Assembly (NCBI GenBank): GCA_965214585.1
Contig: OZ243957.1
Location: 1,550,001 to 1,614,000, forward strand
DNA from: JAHCHG01 sp965214585
Lineage (GTDB): Bacteria; Acidobacteriota; Blastocatellia; Pyrinomonadales; Pyrinomonadaceae
Direction of reading: 5' to 3'
Length of the DNA: 64,000 nucleotides
Shown: positions 1 to 9,080 of the stretch, piece by piece
Layout of the letters: every line of letters starts with the position of its first letter
Position numbering within the stretch: position 1 is the stretch's first letter
Notes under the pieces: generated by a model
Told to the model about the DNA's origin: nothing
The model's input: the letters and a program-made list of their open reading frames with translations, nothing else
Database searches by the model: none
Made by a program: the position numbers and the translations under genes

Positions 1-1
1 G

Positions 2-1510
2 ACGAATCTCAGAAGTTTTGCGCCCGCCGATTCGTCCGTTTATCTCGAAGCGAACGATTTGGGAAAAACTTTGAACGCTCTGACCGAAAGCGAAAATTTT
101 CAAAAAATTGCAACGGATAAAACCGATTTTTTCGTTCTAAACGGCGTTCAGACGGCAATTGTCATTACAAATTTTGAAACTTCCGAAAAGCAAATTACAA
201 CCGAAGACGCGGTTTTAAACTTTAAGCCGCAATTTGTCACAATCGCCGACGCGCACACTTGGGAATGGCAGACAATTTCGCTCGCCGAAAATCAGTTAAA
301 CGATTTTGTCAGAGGAATTTACGGCGACGACGCGAAACTCGAAACTGAAGACGCGGGCGGCGGCAGATGGTTCGTCTGGACGGCAAAAGACGGGCGCGAA
401 GTTTTCGCTTTTGTGGAAAACAGCCTTATTTTTTTCGGAAATAATCGCGCGGAAATTGAAAAATGCTTGAAAGTAAAACGCGGCGAAGCGGAAAGTTTAT
501 TGAAAAATGAAAATCTGACGCAGGCTTATTCGGCAAATGATGAAAATTTAACCTTCGGCTTTGTAACAAGCGAAGGCGTAAAGCAGATCGCCGATTTTAT
601 CGGCGTTTCAACCGCACTCAGCGCAACCGACGAGGAAGCGGGCAGAAGTTTTATCGCTGCAATTCTGCCGCAGATTTTGCAGAATACGACAAAAGAAATC
701 GTCTGGACTTCGCGCACACACGGCGGCGGAATCGAGGACAATTATTCGATCTTTTTGAAAAAAGAAACCGCTTCCGTTTTAACCGAAACTTTGTCCGCAT
801 CGGCGCAAACCGAATCGAACGCGAGCGAATTTCTGCCCGCCGAAATCTCAAGCGCGACTCGTTATAATCTGCAAAATCCTCTGATCGCTTGGCGAAGTTT
901 GCTGCTCGTTACGGCAAAAAATACCGATCAAATGAACGGCAAAATTCTTGTGCAGTTTTCAAACAGTCTTTTAGAATCTTACGGGGTGAAAGATGCGGAA
1001 ACTTTTTTGAGCCAAGTCGGTTCGGAAATTTTAACGGCGAGATTTGACGCGGACGGCGAAAAAAGCGCGGCGATTGTTGAAGTTAAAGATTTGGAAACGG
1101 TTAAAGAATCTCTGATTGACGAGATAAATTTCAAAATTTCGCCCGAAAAACACGGAAACGCTGAAATCTGGAAATCGGAAGAAGACGAAATTTCAGCGGC
1201 ATTCATCGGAAACAAATTGGTTTTGGGCGACAGCGAAAGCGTTTTGAAATGTCTGGAAGCAAAGCAAACAGGACAAAATTTCACGAAAAACCCGATCTAC
1301 AAAAATTTCGCGGCGAGCAAAGCGGCTGCCGTAACTTTTGCAAAAGACGCGGAATCTGCGAAAAAAATTGCAGACGTTTTGGGCAAAGCAAAACAAAACG
1401 CGAATTTTTCAATGAATTATTTGACCGAAACGAGTTTTACAAACAACAAGATCGAGCGCAAAACCGTTTCCGCATTCGGTTTGATCGGGACGATTCTGGA
1501 GCAGTTATAA
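2..1510 (+). CDS. Hypothetical protein, 5' end cut by window edge
   Basis: The frame is open from the first bases of the window, so the true start lies upstream; the TTG at 59 is only an internal codon. About 500 residues are visible, beginning with APADSSVYLEANDLGK. That phrase recalls secreted or periplasmic proteins whose repeated halves each ask how much of a quantity an object contributes (DUF3352-like), but I cannot assign the family with certainty. Lys/Glu/Ala-rich alternating stretches and an absence of Cys clusters or nucleotide-binding motifs argue against an obvious enzyme. It ends in TAA at 1510, followed by a repeat-containing spacer. Any signal peptide would be outside the window. 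Confidence 0.7.
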   Translation, partial: TNLRSFAPADSSVYLEANDLGKTLNALTESENFQKIATDKTDFFVLNGVQTAIVITNFETSEKQITTEDAVLNFKPQFVTIADAHTWEWQTISLAENQLNDFVRGIYGDDAKLETEDAGGGRWFVWTAKDGREVFAFVENSLIFFGNNRAEIEKCLKVKRGEAESLLKNENLTQAYSANDENLTFGFVTSEGVKQIADFIGVSTALSATDEEAGRSFIAAILPQILQNTTKEIVWTSRTHGGGIEDNYSIFLKKETASVLTETLSASAQTESNASEFLPAEISSATRYNLQNPLIAWRSLLLVTAKNTDQMNGKILVQFSNSLLESYGVKDAETFLSQVGSEILTARFDADGEKSAAIVEVKDLETVKESLIDEINFKISPEKHGNAEIWKSEEDEISAAFIGNKLVLGDSESVLKCLEAKQTGQNFTKNPIYKNFAASKAAAVTFAKDAESAKKIADVLGKAKQNANFSMNYLTETSFTNNKIERKTVSAFGLIGTILEQL

Positions 1511-1589
1511 GAGATTTGCCCACGAATAAACGCGAATAGGCTCGAATAAGAGAAGATATATTTGCTGTAAAAAAACGCAGAAAATTTAT

Positions 1590-1690
1590 CCATTCTCAAA
1601 TATCAATTTTCAATTATTTTGTAAGTTTTTCTTGCTTGAAAGACACCTAAAATATAATTGATATTTGAGAATGGATAATTGATAATTTTC
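1590..1690. repeat. Intergenic inverted repeat with heptamer-like units
   Basis: A 19-bp arm at 1590-1608 is the reverse complement of 1657-1675. The right part contains ATAATTG/ATATTTG heptamer-like units and the phrase ACACCTAAAATATAA, which also occurs in the larger repeat at 56548-56687 and 14577-14937. It is probably a degenerate member of that family. No gene is seen between 1511 and 1782. Confidence 0.5.
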
Positions 1691-1782
1691 AGAATTCAGC
1701 AAACATCTTAAATTTTTCGGGCAGGTTAATAATTTATTTTCTTATTCGCGCTTATTCGCGTTCATTCGCAGGCAATTTCTTC

Positions 1783-2508
1783 TTATTTTTTCTTGGCTTT
1801 TCTCTTCAAAATTCTGACGTTATTTTCTATCCAGTTTTCGGCTTCTTCAAAATACGCGAATTTTTTCTCGTCGCGCCGAAATTTTTGGGTGTGCATACAG
1901 CGTCTGCCTTTGCGGTGTTCGGTTGGGTGGAAAATGTGGAGCATTTCGTGAAACAAGACGTATTCGGCGACGAACTGCGGAACTTTGCAATCGTCGAGAG
2001 ATTTGCTGACGATGATCGTTTCGTGCGTGGAATCGTAATGACCTAAAATTCTGTAAGTTCTTTTCTGCGACCAAGATAGAACGGGTTTTGGAATCGAATT
2101 TTTGAAGTAAAGCAGATTCAGCGATTCAAAAATTTTGTCCAGATCGTAAGTTTCGCCTTTTGCCGAAGTTATTTTTTTGTGTCCGTGTTTTCTTTTATTT
2201 TCAACTGCTTTTTCGCGCATTTCGGCGGTTTTTACAAAGTTTTTATAAACATTCGTAACGCGGGCGGGAATTTTTTTTCGCAAAAGTTTTCCGACCAAAA
2301 TATACGCCAGAGATTTTTGCGCTTCGGCGGGCGCGTTTCGGCAGAGTTCGGCGAGGCGGACGAAAACTTTGCCGTCGCGGATGCGGATCGTGTGATTTAT
2401 TCCGATATACGGATAAAATCGGACGTTGATTTCGGGCGTAATTTTGTTTTGGCTCAAATGTTGAAAGGCTTCTTTGTAAAAACTTGTAATTTCTTGAATT
2501 TGCGGCAT
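1783..2508 (-). CDS. SprT-like zinc metalloprotease
   Basis: A 241-residue protein with an HEMLH (HExxH) zinc motif near residue 187, preceded by a helix-rich segment (PQFVAEYVLFHEMLHIFHP) and followed by a third likely zinc ligand region, as in SprT/M48-type minimal gluzincins. The N-terminal half is a second, degenerate copy-like domain containing YIGINHTIRIRDGKVFVRL. Basic C-terminus (KRKAKKK). It is divergent from hrcA, with about 120 bp between the two start codons, so the two promoters share that gap. Family members handle protein-DNA crosslinks or are uncharacterised; substrate unknown here. Confidence 0.75.
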   Translation of the reverse strand: MPQIQEITSFYKEAFQHLSQNKITPEINVRFYPYIGINHTIRIRDGKVFVRLAELCRNAPAEAQKSLAYILVGKLLRKKIPARVTNVYKNFVKTAEMREKAVENKRKHGHKKITSAKGETYDLDKIFESLNLLYFKNSIPKPVLSWSQKRTYRILGHYDSTHETIIVSKSLDDCKVPQFVAEYVLFHEMLHIFHPTEHRKGRRCMHTQKFRRDEKKFAYFEEAENWIENNVRILKRKAKKK

Positions 2509-2543
2509 TATAAAAATGTTTAATAAAGTTTAACGAATAATTC

Positions 2544-2578
2544 TTGACAGAATGCACTCGAAAGTGTTTCAATTTAAT
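2544..2578 (+). promoter_or_regulatory. Candidate promoter/operator of hrcA operon
   Basis: TTGACA at 2544-2549 is followed by an imperfect palindrome CACTCGAAAGTG (2554-2565) and an AT-rich TTTAAT (2573-2578). The CACTC core resembles one half of the HrcA-binding CIRCE element, but the canonical 9-bp spacer and second half are missing, so autoregulation by HrcA is only suggested. Confidence 0.3.
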
Positions 2579-2630
2579 AGCAAAAGCATACCGATTCAAA
2601 CGGTGCGCTTCAAATCCTGCACAAGAAAAA

Positions 2631-3758
2631 ATGTCCGCCGCCGAAAAACAAACAATCGAGAAAAACAAAAATTCTCCCGACTCGCGCGGGCGGATTATTC
2701 TTTCGGCAATCATCAACGAGCATTTAATAACGGGCGAACCCGTCGGTTCAAAAGCCGTCGCGGAAAAATTTTCCGATACGGGCGGTTTGAGTTCGGCGAC
2801 GATTCGCAACGTGATGAGCGAATTGGAAGATTTGGGATTACTCGAACAGCCGCACACTTCGGCGGGCAGAGTTCCGACGGATAAAGGTTATCGGTTCTTT
2901 GTTGATAATTTATTGGGAGTTTTGACAATTTCGGACGATGATCTGCGCCTCATTAATAAAGAACTTGGAATCGGAGAGAATGATCTTTCAAAAAAGCCGG
3001 ACAAGGTGATGGAAAGAACGTCGCAGCTTCTCTCGGTTTTGTCCGATAACGTCGGAATTGTCGTGTCGCCGAGTTTGGCAAAAGACCGGCTCGAACATAT
3101 CGAATTTGTAAATTTGTCCGACAAGCGCATTTTGGTCGTGATGGTTTCCGCGCCGAACATTGTTCACAATCGGATCATACGGCTCGAAGAAGGATTTTCC
3201 AACGAAGAACTCGAACGCACGGCGCGTTACCTGAACAAGGAATTCAGCGGGAAAAATCTGGCGGAGATTCGCCAAGAGATTTTAAGATTGATGCACGAAG
3301 AAACTGCGATTTTTGATAAATTGCTGCAAACGGCAATGATTATCTGCTCGCAAAGCATTGAAAGCGAAGAAGATAAATTGGGCGAAGTTTACGTCGAAGG
3401 CACGTCGAATATTTTAACGAAGCGGGATTTCGCCGATCTGGAACGCATTCGCGCTCTGCTTCGCACGATTGAAGAAAAATCAAGGCTCGTGCAGATTTTA
3501 ACCGAATGTATCGAACACGACGCTTCTTTAAGCGGAAATGTGCAGGTGATAATCGGCAGTGAAAATTCGGCGACTTCGCTGCAAAACTGCACTTTGATAA
3601 CCGCGCCTTACCGCATCGGCGAAGGCGAAGCCGTCGGAACTCTAAGCGTTCTCGGTCCGACCAGAATCGAATACGCGAGAATGATTTCGATTGTCAGCTA
3701 CACGGCGAAAATTCTTGAGAAACTGATGATTAAGAACACTCCTGATCTTACTTCCTAA
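2631..3758 (+). CDS. hrcA: Heat-inducible transcription repressor HrcA
   Basis: A 375-residue repressor of class I heat-shock genes; in other bacteria it binds CIRCE operators with help from GroEL. The N-terminal winged helix is clear (GEPVGSKAVAEKF, SSATIRNVMSELE, HTSAGRVPTDKGYRFFVD, residues about 25-90), followed by the long HrcA dimerisation domain ending near MISIVSYTAKILEKL. The frame is open further upstream, but the ATG at 2631 fits the family length; the upstream TTG at 2544 is part of the probable -35 box. It starts the hrcA-grpE-dnaK cluster; the gap to grpE is 26 bp. Confidence 0.95.
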   Translation: MSAAEKQTIEKNKNSPDSRGRIILSAIINEHLITGEPVGSKAVAEKFSDTGGLSSATIRNVMSELEDLGLLEQPHTSAGRVPTDKGYRFFVDNLLGVLTISDDDLRLINKELGIGENDLSKKPDKVMERTSQLLSVLSDNVGIVVSPSLAKDRLEHIEFVNLSDKRILVVMVSAPNIVHNRIIRLEEGFSNEELERTARYLNKEFSGKNLAEIRQEILRLMHEETAIFDKLLQTAMIICSQSIESEEDKLGEVYVEGTSNILTKRDFADLERIRALLRTIEEKSRLVQILTECIEHDASLSGNVQVIIGSENSATSLQNCTLITAPYRIGEGEAVGTLSVLGPTRIEYARMISIVSYTAKILEKLMIKNTPDLTS

Positions 3759-3784
3759 AATCCAATTAAAGACAAATTCTTAAA

Positions 3785-4591
3785 ATGAACTCCAACGACA
3801 ACATACACAATTTAGAAGATACGCCGGGAAAAAATGAGAAAAGCAAAACTCTGACGCTCGACGAATTTTTTGATCAACTTGAAGCAAAAGAGAAAGATTT
3901 GGATATTTCAACCGAATTGATAATTGAAATTGACGAGAGCGATTTCAATTCGGCGGCAGTTCCCGATTATCTGAAACCGGAAACTGCCGCCGAACCGATA
4001 AACGCGCCCGCAACGCCTCCGCCGAATGATTACGCGCCGAATTATACGGCGGATAATACGGAACTGGAAAACCAGATAAAAACGCTCAAAAATCAGATTT
4101 CATACATTGAAACCGAGCGCGGCGAATTGGTCGAAACTTTGCGCCGCCGGCAAAATGATTTTGAAAATTACAAAAAGCGCACCGAGCGCGAACGCAGCGA
4201 AAATCTAACAAATCAAGTGGGAAATTTAGCGACGGAACTGCTTCCCGTTCTGGACAATTTAAATCGCGCACTCGATTCGGGCGCGGAATTTTCCAGCGAT
4301 AAAAACGATTTTAAGCAATTTTACGAAGGAATTTTTCTGGTCAATCAGCAGTTAAACGACGTTTTAACGGAAATGGGCGTTCAGCCGATAATTTCGGTTG
4401 GAGAACCGTTTGACCCTAATTTTCACGAAGCGGTTGCGATAGAAGAAAGTTCCGAGCATCCTCCGCACACAATTACCCAAGAACTTCTGCGCGGTTATAA
4501 AGTCGGCAGCAAGGTGATTCGCGCGGCGATGGTCAAGGTTTCAGCCGCTTCGAGCGTAAAAAGGGAGGAAAATCTTGTTGAAGCGGAATAA
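3785..4591 (+). CDS. grpE: Nucleotide exchange factor GrpE
   Basis: A 268-residue co-chaperone that releases ADP from DnaK. The first ~90 residues are acidic and low-complexity (Pro/Ala-rich, ending NYAPNYTADN-like), then a long coiled coil with the hallmark FENYKKRTERER (near residue 120), and the C-terminal beta-domain with GVQPI, FDPNFHEAV and GYKVGSKVIRAAMVKVS. The N-terminal extension makes it longer than the usual ~200 residues. It lies between hrcA and dnaK (44 bp to dnaK), a classic co-transcribed order. Confidence 0.95.
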   Translation: MNSNDNIHNLEDTPGKNEKSKTLTLDEFFDQLEAKEKDLDISTELIIEIDESDFNSAAVPDYLKPETAAEPINAPATPPPNDYAPNYTADNTELENQIKTLKNQISYIETERGELVETLRRRQNDFENYKKRTERERSENLTNQVGNLATELLPVLDNLNRALDSGAEFSSDKNDFKQFYEGIFLVNQQLNDVLTEMGVQPIISVGEPFDPNFHEAVAIEESSEHPPHTITQELLRGYKVGSKVIRAAMVKVSAASSVKREENLVEAE

Positions 4592-4635
4592 ATTTCACAA
4601 GTCTTTAACAATAATTTTCAGAAAAACTTAAAAAT

Positions 4636-6441
4636 ATGAGTAAAGTAATCGGAATTGACTTAGGCACGACGAACTGCTGCGTTTCCGTTTTGGAAGGCGG
4701 CGCGGTTCAGATTATTTCAAACAAAGAAGGCGGCAGAACAACGCCTTCCGTAATCGGTTTTACGGACAAAGACGAGAGGCTTATCGGACAGATCGCCAAG
4801 CGTCAGGCGGTAACGAATCCGGGAAATACGCTTTACGCGATCAAGCGTCTGATCGGGCGAAAATTTGATTCGCCGGAAGTCGAGAAAATGCGCGAAACCG
4901 CCCCGTTTGAAATCGTCCAAGCACCGAACGGCGACGCGCACATACGCGTTTTGGAGAAAACTTACAGCCCGCCGGAAGTTTCCGCGATTCTGCTTCAGCG
5001 TCTAAAACTCGCGGCGGAAGAGTTTCTCGGCGATAAGATCAGCGAGGCGATTATCACAGTTCCCGCGTATTTTGACGATATGCAGCGGCAGGCGACGCGC
5101 GATGCGGGAAAAATCGCCGGTTTGGAAGTCGAACGATTAATCAACGAGCCGACGGCAGCCGCGCTCGCTTATGGATTTGACAGAAATGCAAACGAAAGAA
5201 TCGTCGTCTATGACCTTGGCGGCGGAACATTCGACGTTTCGATTCTGGAAATCAACGAAGGCGTTTTTGAAGTTCTCTCAACGTCCGGCAACACATTTCT
5301 CGGCGGCGAGGATTTTGACGAGCGCATAATCAACTGGCTGGTCGAAGATTTTAAGCTCGAAAACGGCATTGATCTGAAAGATGACCGCCTCGCTTTACAG
5401 CGTTTAAAAGAAGCGGCGGAACGTGCCAAATGCGAACTTTCAACCGTTGCCGAAACAACCGTCAATCTTCCGTTTATCGCGGCGGATTCATCGGGACCGA
5501 AACATATCAACACGATTTTAACCCGCAAAAAATTTGAAGAACTCGTCCAGGATTTGGTCGAATCTTCCGTCGAGCCGTGCCAAAAAGCGTTGTGGGACGC
5601 GAAATTAAAACCGGAAGACATTGATAAAATCATACTCGTCGGCGGGCAGACGCGCTCGCCGATCATTTCGCGCACCGTAACGGAAGTTTTCGGCAAAGAA
5701 CCTTCGGCGGAAATCAACCCGGACGAAGTTGTTTCGATGGGCGCGGCGATTCAAGGCGGCGTTTTAACGGGCGATGTCAAGGACATTGTGCTGCTCGACG
5801 TTCTGCCTTTGTCGCTCGGCTTGGAAACGCGCGGCGGACTTTTCGTCAAACTGATCTCGCGCAACTCGACGATTCCGCTGAAAAATACGATGACCTTTAC
5901 AACCGTCGTGGACAATCAGCAATCGGTTGAAATTCACATTATGCAGGGCGAGCGCGACGTTACGGCGGGAAACCGCAGTCTGGGAAAATTCGATCTGATC
6001 GGCATTCCGCCTGCGCCGCGAGGAGTTCCGCAAATCGAAGTCGGTTTTGAAGTTGATGCCAACGGAATCGTCAATGTTTCGGCGCAAGACAAAATGACCG
6101 GACTCGAACAGGCAATGCAGATCACGCCTTCTTCCGGTTTGTCGCCCGACGAGATCGAAATGCTGATTATGGAGGCGGAAACTTCCGTCGAAAAAGACCG
6201 CGACGCGAAAGATTTGATAATTCAGCGCAATCGGCTCGACTCCTTGATAAAAAACACCCAAAAAGCGATGTCGGAATTCGGCAGAGGACTCGAACAGCAA
6301 AAACAAAAGGAAATAAATGAAGTTCTCAAACAGGCGGAAGAATCTGTTGAATCCGACGACAAAGAAGAAATTCAAAATATTTTGAAACAGGTCGAAGAGG
6401 CTGCAAATCATCTTACCGAGTCATTGATGGCGGCGGTTTAA
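4636..6441 (+). CDS. dnaK: Chaperone protein DnaK (Hsp70)
   Basis: An ATP-dependent Hsp70 of 601 residues. Nucleotide-binding signatures are intact: GIDLGTTNCCVSV (residues 5-17), YDLGGGTFDVSIL (about 190) and VGGQTRSPII (about 334). The substrate-binding beta-domain follows (DVLPLSLGLETRGG, NTTIP-like NSTIPLKN). It is about 35 residues shorter than typical DnaK and stops after the helical lid, so the disordered C-terminal tail is missing. In most genomes dnaJ would follow directly; here a toxin locus of about 3.5 kb separates them. Confidence 0.97.
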   Translation: MSKVIGIDLGTTNCCVSVLEGGAVQIISNKEGGRTTPSVIGFTDKDERLIGQIAKRQAVTNPGNTLYAIKRLIGRKFDSPEVEKMRETAPFEIVQAPNGDAHIRVLEKTYSPPEVSAILLQRLKLAAEEFLGDKISEAIITVPAYFDDMQRQATRDAGKIAGLEVERLINEPTAAALAYGFDRNANERIVVYDLGGGTFDVSILEINEGVFEVLSTSGNTFLGGEDFDERIINWLVEDFKLENGIDLKDDRLALQRLKEAAERAKCELSTVAETTVNLPFIAADSSGPKHINTILTRKKFEELVQDLVESSVEPCQKALWDAKLKPEDIDKIILVGGQTRSPIISRTVTEVFGKEPSAEINPDEVVSMGAAIQGGVLTGDVKDIVLLDVLPLSLGLETRGGLFVKLISRNSTIPLKNTMTFTTVVDNQQSVEIHIMQGERDVTAGNRSLGKFDLIGIPPAPRGVPQIEVGFEVDANGIVNVSAQDKMTGLEQAMQITPSSGLSPDEIEMLIMEAETSVEKDRDAKDLIIQRNRLDSLIKNTQKAMSEFGRGLEQQKQKEINEVLKQAEESVESDDKEEIQNILKQVEEAANHLTESLMAAV

Positions 6442-6471
6442 GCAATATTTCGTAAAAGATCAAAAAAAGTA

Positions 6472-6499
6472 GGAAACAATTCGCGGAAATCAGCGATAA
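6472..6499 (+). promoter_or_regulatory. Shared toxin-locus promoter motif, locus A
   Basis: GGAAAC (6472-6477), 16 bp, CGATAA (6494-6499), then ATATATATT, ending 41 bp before the core toxin ATG. The same two boxes with the same 16-bp gap precede the core genes of loci B (17382) and C (36131). The GGAAAC box is reminiscent of ECF sigma -35 elements; the sigma factor is not identified. Confidence 0.55.
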
Positions 6500-6539
6500 T
6501 ATATATTGAAACGCTGATTTTTTAAGGAGAATTGTTTAA

Positions 6540-7952
6540 ATGTCAATAAAAATAGACTCGAATCATAATATTAATGATAAACAGTTATACGGCGAAACTG
6601 TATTTAAACCCGTGCTTTCAAATACGAAATCACAGAACGAAGCCGTTTTTTCCAATTTATCCGACATTATAAACGATAAAACACCGGAAAAAACGCCATT
6701 GCACCAACTCAAGGAATCTCTGGCAAGCAAACCGATTGACGAAAATCTAAAGCGCAAACCCGCTGCGGTTATCGTCAACCCGAAAAAATCTTCGGACGAA
6801 ATGACGGCAGACGATTATCGTCAAGCCGTGTGGCAGGCGGTTTTCAAAAAAGCCGGTTACGCAATGCTGACCGACGGAGAAATCAGCCAAGCCGTGTCCT
6901 TGATGAAAAGCGTAACTTCAAGCATTACGAGCAGCGGACTGGACTTGGCGAATATGCGGCGAAGCGACGAGAGGCTGAAAACGCTGACGGTTAAAACCGA
7001 CGAATTCACAATAGAACTGGCAAAACGGGCGGGCGAAGCAGTCTGGAAAGGCTCGCAAACCGAAGCGGAAAAAGCCGCGCAAATCAAGACGGGCAATAGA
7101 AACGAAGTCAATCAAATAACGCTCGATCAAGGCAGAGTCGTCTGGAACTCGGCGGTCAACACGGTAGAAGGCACAATAAACACGGCACTTGACGCGGCGG
7201 CGGCAAGCGGAAGTGCGACAGTTTTGCAACCGATTGATCCGAATCGTCCGCAAGTGGATTTTTCATCGGCAAAGACCGACTATCAATCGCAGATGATGCG
7301 GCGGAATCTAAATGGCAAACTCGACGGCGACGGAATCAAGCGCGGCGAGGCGACGGAAACTGCCGTGACGATTCTCGGTCCGCTTGCGGCAGGCGTGGCA
7401 AATGCGCCGAAGCCGTCGCCGCAATCGCTGAAAACACTCGGCGGGATTCCAGAAGTTGAAGCGACAATAGCAGTAAATCGCACAACTGCTTCAATGACAC
7501 CTGATAAAGCAAGGATTCCCGAAGGTAAGCCGAAAATGCTCGGTTCAAAAGATATAGACCCAAATAATATTCGCGGAATAAAGGGAGAAAATGAATCAGC
7601 GAAACTTTTGTCTGAAAAGGGTTACAAAGTTGAACAATTACCCGACAAAGTAAAAGGTAAAATTCAAAGAGTTAAAAAACCTGATTTAAAAATAGAAGGA
7701 AAAATATTTGATGCTTACACTCCGGGCAAAAACACATCTGCCAGAAGTATCTGGACAACATTAAAAGGAAAAATGATTGATCCTAAAACCGGAGTAAAGC
7801 AAGCGGATAGATTTATCGTTAATATGAATAAATCAGATTTAACTTTGGAACAAATGACAAAACAATTCAAGGATTTTCCGTTAGAAGACTTAAAAGAAAT
7901 TATTATAATCAAGGATGGAAAAATAATTCATTTCTTTCCATTCGGTAATTAA
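6540..7952 (+). CDS. Polymorphic toxin core A with CdiA-type tRNase C-terminal domain
   Basis: A 470-residue protein in two parts. Residues 1 to about 315 form a conserved N-terminal/middle region, paralogous to the gene at 17630: DDYRQAVWQAVFKKAGY, NEVNQITLDQGRVVWNSAVN, DYQSQMMRRNLNGKLDGDGI, then a hydrophobic Gly/Ala-Pro hinge ending in SLKTLGGIPEVEA. From about residue 340 the tip is replaced by GENESAKLLSEKGYKVEQLP, KPDLKIEGKIFDAYTP and QADRFIVNM, the pattern of the CdiA C-terminal tRNase family; the PD..E.K residues are likely catalytic. There is no signal peptide or known delivery domain. RBS AAGGAG is well placed. Immunity gene follows after 12 bp. Confidence 0.8.
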   Translation: MSIKIDSNHNINDKQLYGETVFKPVLSNTKSQNEAVFSNLSDIINDKTPEKTPLHQLKESLASKPIDENLKRKPAAVIVNPKKSSDEMTADDYRQAVWQAVFKKAGYAMLTDGEISQAVSLMKSVTSSITSSGLDLANMRRSDERLKTLTVKTDEFTIELAKRAGEAVWKGSQTEAEKAAQIKTGNRNEVNQITLDQGRVVWNSAVNTVEGTINTALDAAAASGSATVLQPIDPNRPQVDFSSAKTDYQSQMMRRNLNGKLDGDGIKRGEATETAVTILGPLAAGVANAPKPSPQSLKTLGGIPEVEATIAVNRTTASMTPDKARIPEGKPKMLGSKDIDPNNIRGIKGENESAKLLSEKGYKVEQLPDKVKGKIQRVKKPDLKIEGKIFDAYTPGKNTSARSIWTTLKGKMIDPKTGVKQADRFIVNMNKSDLTLEQMTKQFKDFPLEDLKEIIIIKDGKIIHFFPFGN

Positions 7953-7964
7953 TCGGAGCGAGAT

Positions 7965-8426
7965 ATGGCGTTAGAATTTTATTTAAGATTACAAACTTCT
8001 CTTAAACCGGAAGAAATTGTCAATTATATATTGCAAGATAGTAATTTCATTACGAGCAAAAATAATGATGATGGAGATTTTTACGGAAGTGGATTTATTG
8101 CTTGGGTTTATCCAATGGATAAGGACTCAATAGATATTGTATCGGAAGAAGTTGGAATTCAAACAAATCTCAATGTAAGATGTTGGCTTCAAAACAGCGA
8201 GTATGAAGTTGGTATGAGAAACATTCTTAGAATATTTATATCCACATTAAGATATACGGATGGTGATGCAGTTGTTCAGTTGGAATTTGATGATATAAAG
8301 TTGCTAAGAAAGAATGAAAAGTTGTTTTTAAACCCAAATTCATTTTCGCAAGATGGCGAAGCATTATGGCGTTTCCAAGACATACCTTTTAAATATGAAG
8401 TTGAAGAAATAAATCTCAACCAATAA
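7965..8426 (+). CDS. Putative immunity protein for toxin A (SitI3-like)
   Basis: A 153-residue acidic cytosolic protein directly after the toxin, with RBS GGAGCG. The opening ALEFYLRLQTSLKPEEIVNYIL and the later block RCWLQNSEYEVGMRNILR resemble SitI3-type immunity proteins, but this is recognised by eye only. Position, size, co-direction and AT-rich composition unlike the flanking chaperone genes support its being the antidote that neutralises the upstream tRNase-like tip in the producing cell. Confidence 0.55.
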   Translation: MALEFYLRLQTSLKPEEIVNYILQDSNFITSKNNDDGDFYGSGFIAWVYPMDKDSIDIVSEEVGIQTNLNVRCWLQNSEYEVGMRNILRIFISTLRYTDGDAVVQLEFDDIKLLRKNEKLFLNPNSFSQDGEALWRFQDIPFKYEVEEINLNQ

Positions 8427-8430
8427 AAGT

Positions 8431-8630
8431 TAAAATCCGATTATCAATCGCAGATGATGCGGCGGAATCGTAAATGGCAAACTTGACGGCGACGGCATCA
8501 AGCGCGGGGAAGCGACGAAAATTGCCGTAACGATTCTCGGTCCGATTGTGGCAGGCGTGGCAAGTGCGCCGAAGCCGTCGCCGCAATCGCTGAAAACACT
8601 TGGCGGGATTCCAGAAGTCGAAGTTGCCGC
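8431..8630 (+). repeat. Duplicated middle-region segment of toxin core (copy A2)
   Basis: Near-identical to core A about 7273-7460 and core B about 18350-18535, starting abruptly just after the immunity gene. An extra G near 8469 (AATCGTAAATGG instead of AATCTAAATGG) shifts the frame and gives a TGA, so the segment cannot be read from its own MMRR start. The frame reopens and continues into the orphan tip at 8548. Confidence 0.85.
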
Positions 8631-9069
8631 AACTCGAAGCGTTCAAAATATTAGAAATAAATTTCCAGATGATCCGATTCCGACAAATGGTAGAATTGAT
8701 GGAGTAGCAAAAATTGTAGATGGGCGTATTAACATTGATAAATCAATTTCAACTAACAGAGAAATTGATTTTGTCATAGATAAAGCAGGTAATTTAATTT
8801 TGGGCGAAAAACATCAGTTTTTGAGCAATGGCAAAAGTGTTCAGGCAGCCGGAACAATGAAAGTCGCTAACGGTAAAGTCAGAAAAATTACAAATTTGTC
8901 CGGTCATTTTCGACCAACCGTTGAGGAATCTCGAAAGTTTCCTGAAATCTTGAGAAAGATGGGCTTGGATTTGAAAAACACTCATTTAGAACTGTGGGAA
9001 TATAAATTAAATTCTGATGGATTAATAAGCGGCAAAACCAAAGCAGTCAATATATATTTAAAAAATTAA
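8548..9069 (+). CDS. Orphan toxin cassette A2 (unnamed tip)
   Basis: The frame, counted here from GTG 8548, begins inside the duplicated hinge (SAPKPSPQSLKTLGGIPEVE) and continues into a tip unrelated to tip A. Notable blocks are REIDFVIDKAGNLILGEKHQ, KSVQAAGTMKVANGKVRKI and SGHFRPTVEESRKFPEIL. An S/GGH[YF]RP-type block occurs in C-terminal domains of other polymorphic toxins, but I cannot name the activity. No ribosome-binding site or complete N-terminal region is present, so this is probably a silent donor cassette that becomes active only if recombined onto a core gene. Its immunity gene follows after 11 bp. Confidence 0.6.
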   Translation: MAGVASAPKPSPQSLKTLGGIPEVEVAATRSVQNIRNKFPDDPIPTNGRIDGVAKIVDGRINIDKSISTNREIDFVIDKAGNLILGEKHQFLSNGKSVQAAGTMKVANGKVRKITNLSGHFRPTVEESRKFPEILRKMGLDLKNTHLELWEYKLNSDGLISGKTKAVNIYLKN

Positions 9070-9080
9070 CTGGAGATACT

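Noticed and set aside
2544..2578. CIRCE operator for HrcA
   Set aside because: Only a half-like CACTC and a 4-bp-spaced palindrome are present; the canonical 9-bp-spaced inverted repeat was not found here or before grpE, dnaK or dnaJ.
5208..6411. Long minus-strand frames opposite dnaK
   Set aside because: Antisense shadows of a conserved gene with biased codon use; Phe/Arg/Ser-rich, no domains, no RBS.
6540..8426. Calling toxin A a CdiA or Rhs protein
   Set aside because: Only the C-terminal tip resembles CdiA tips. There is no signal peptide, haemagglutinin repeat, YD repeat or TpsB partner, and the protein is only 470 residues.
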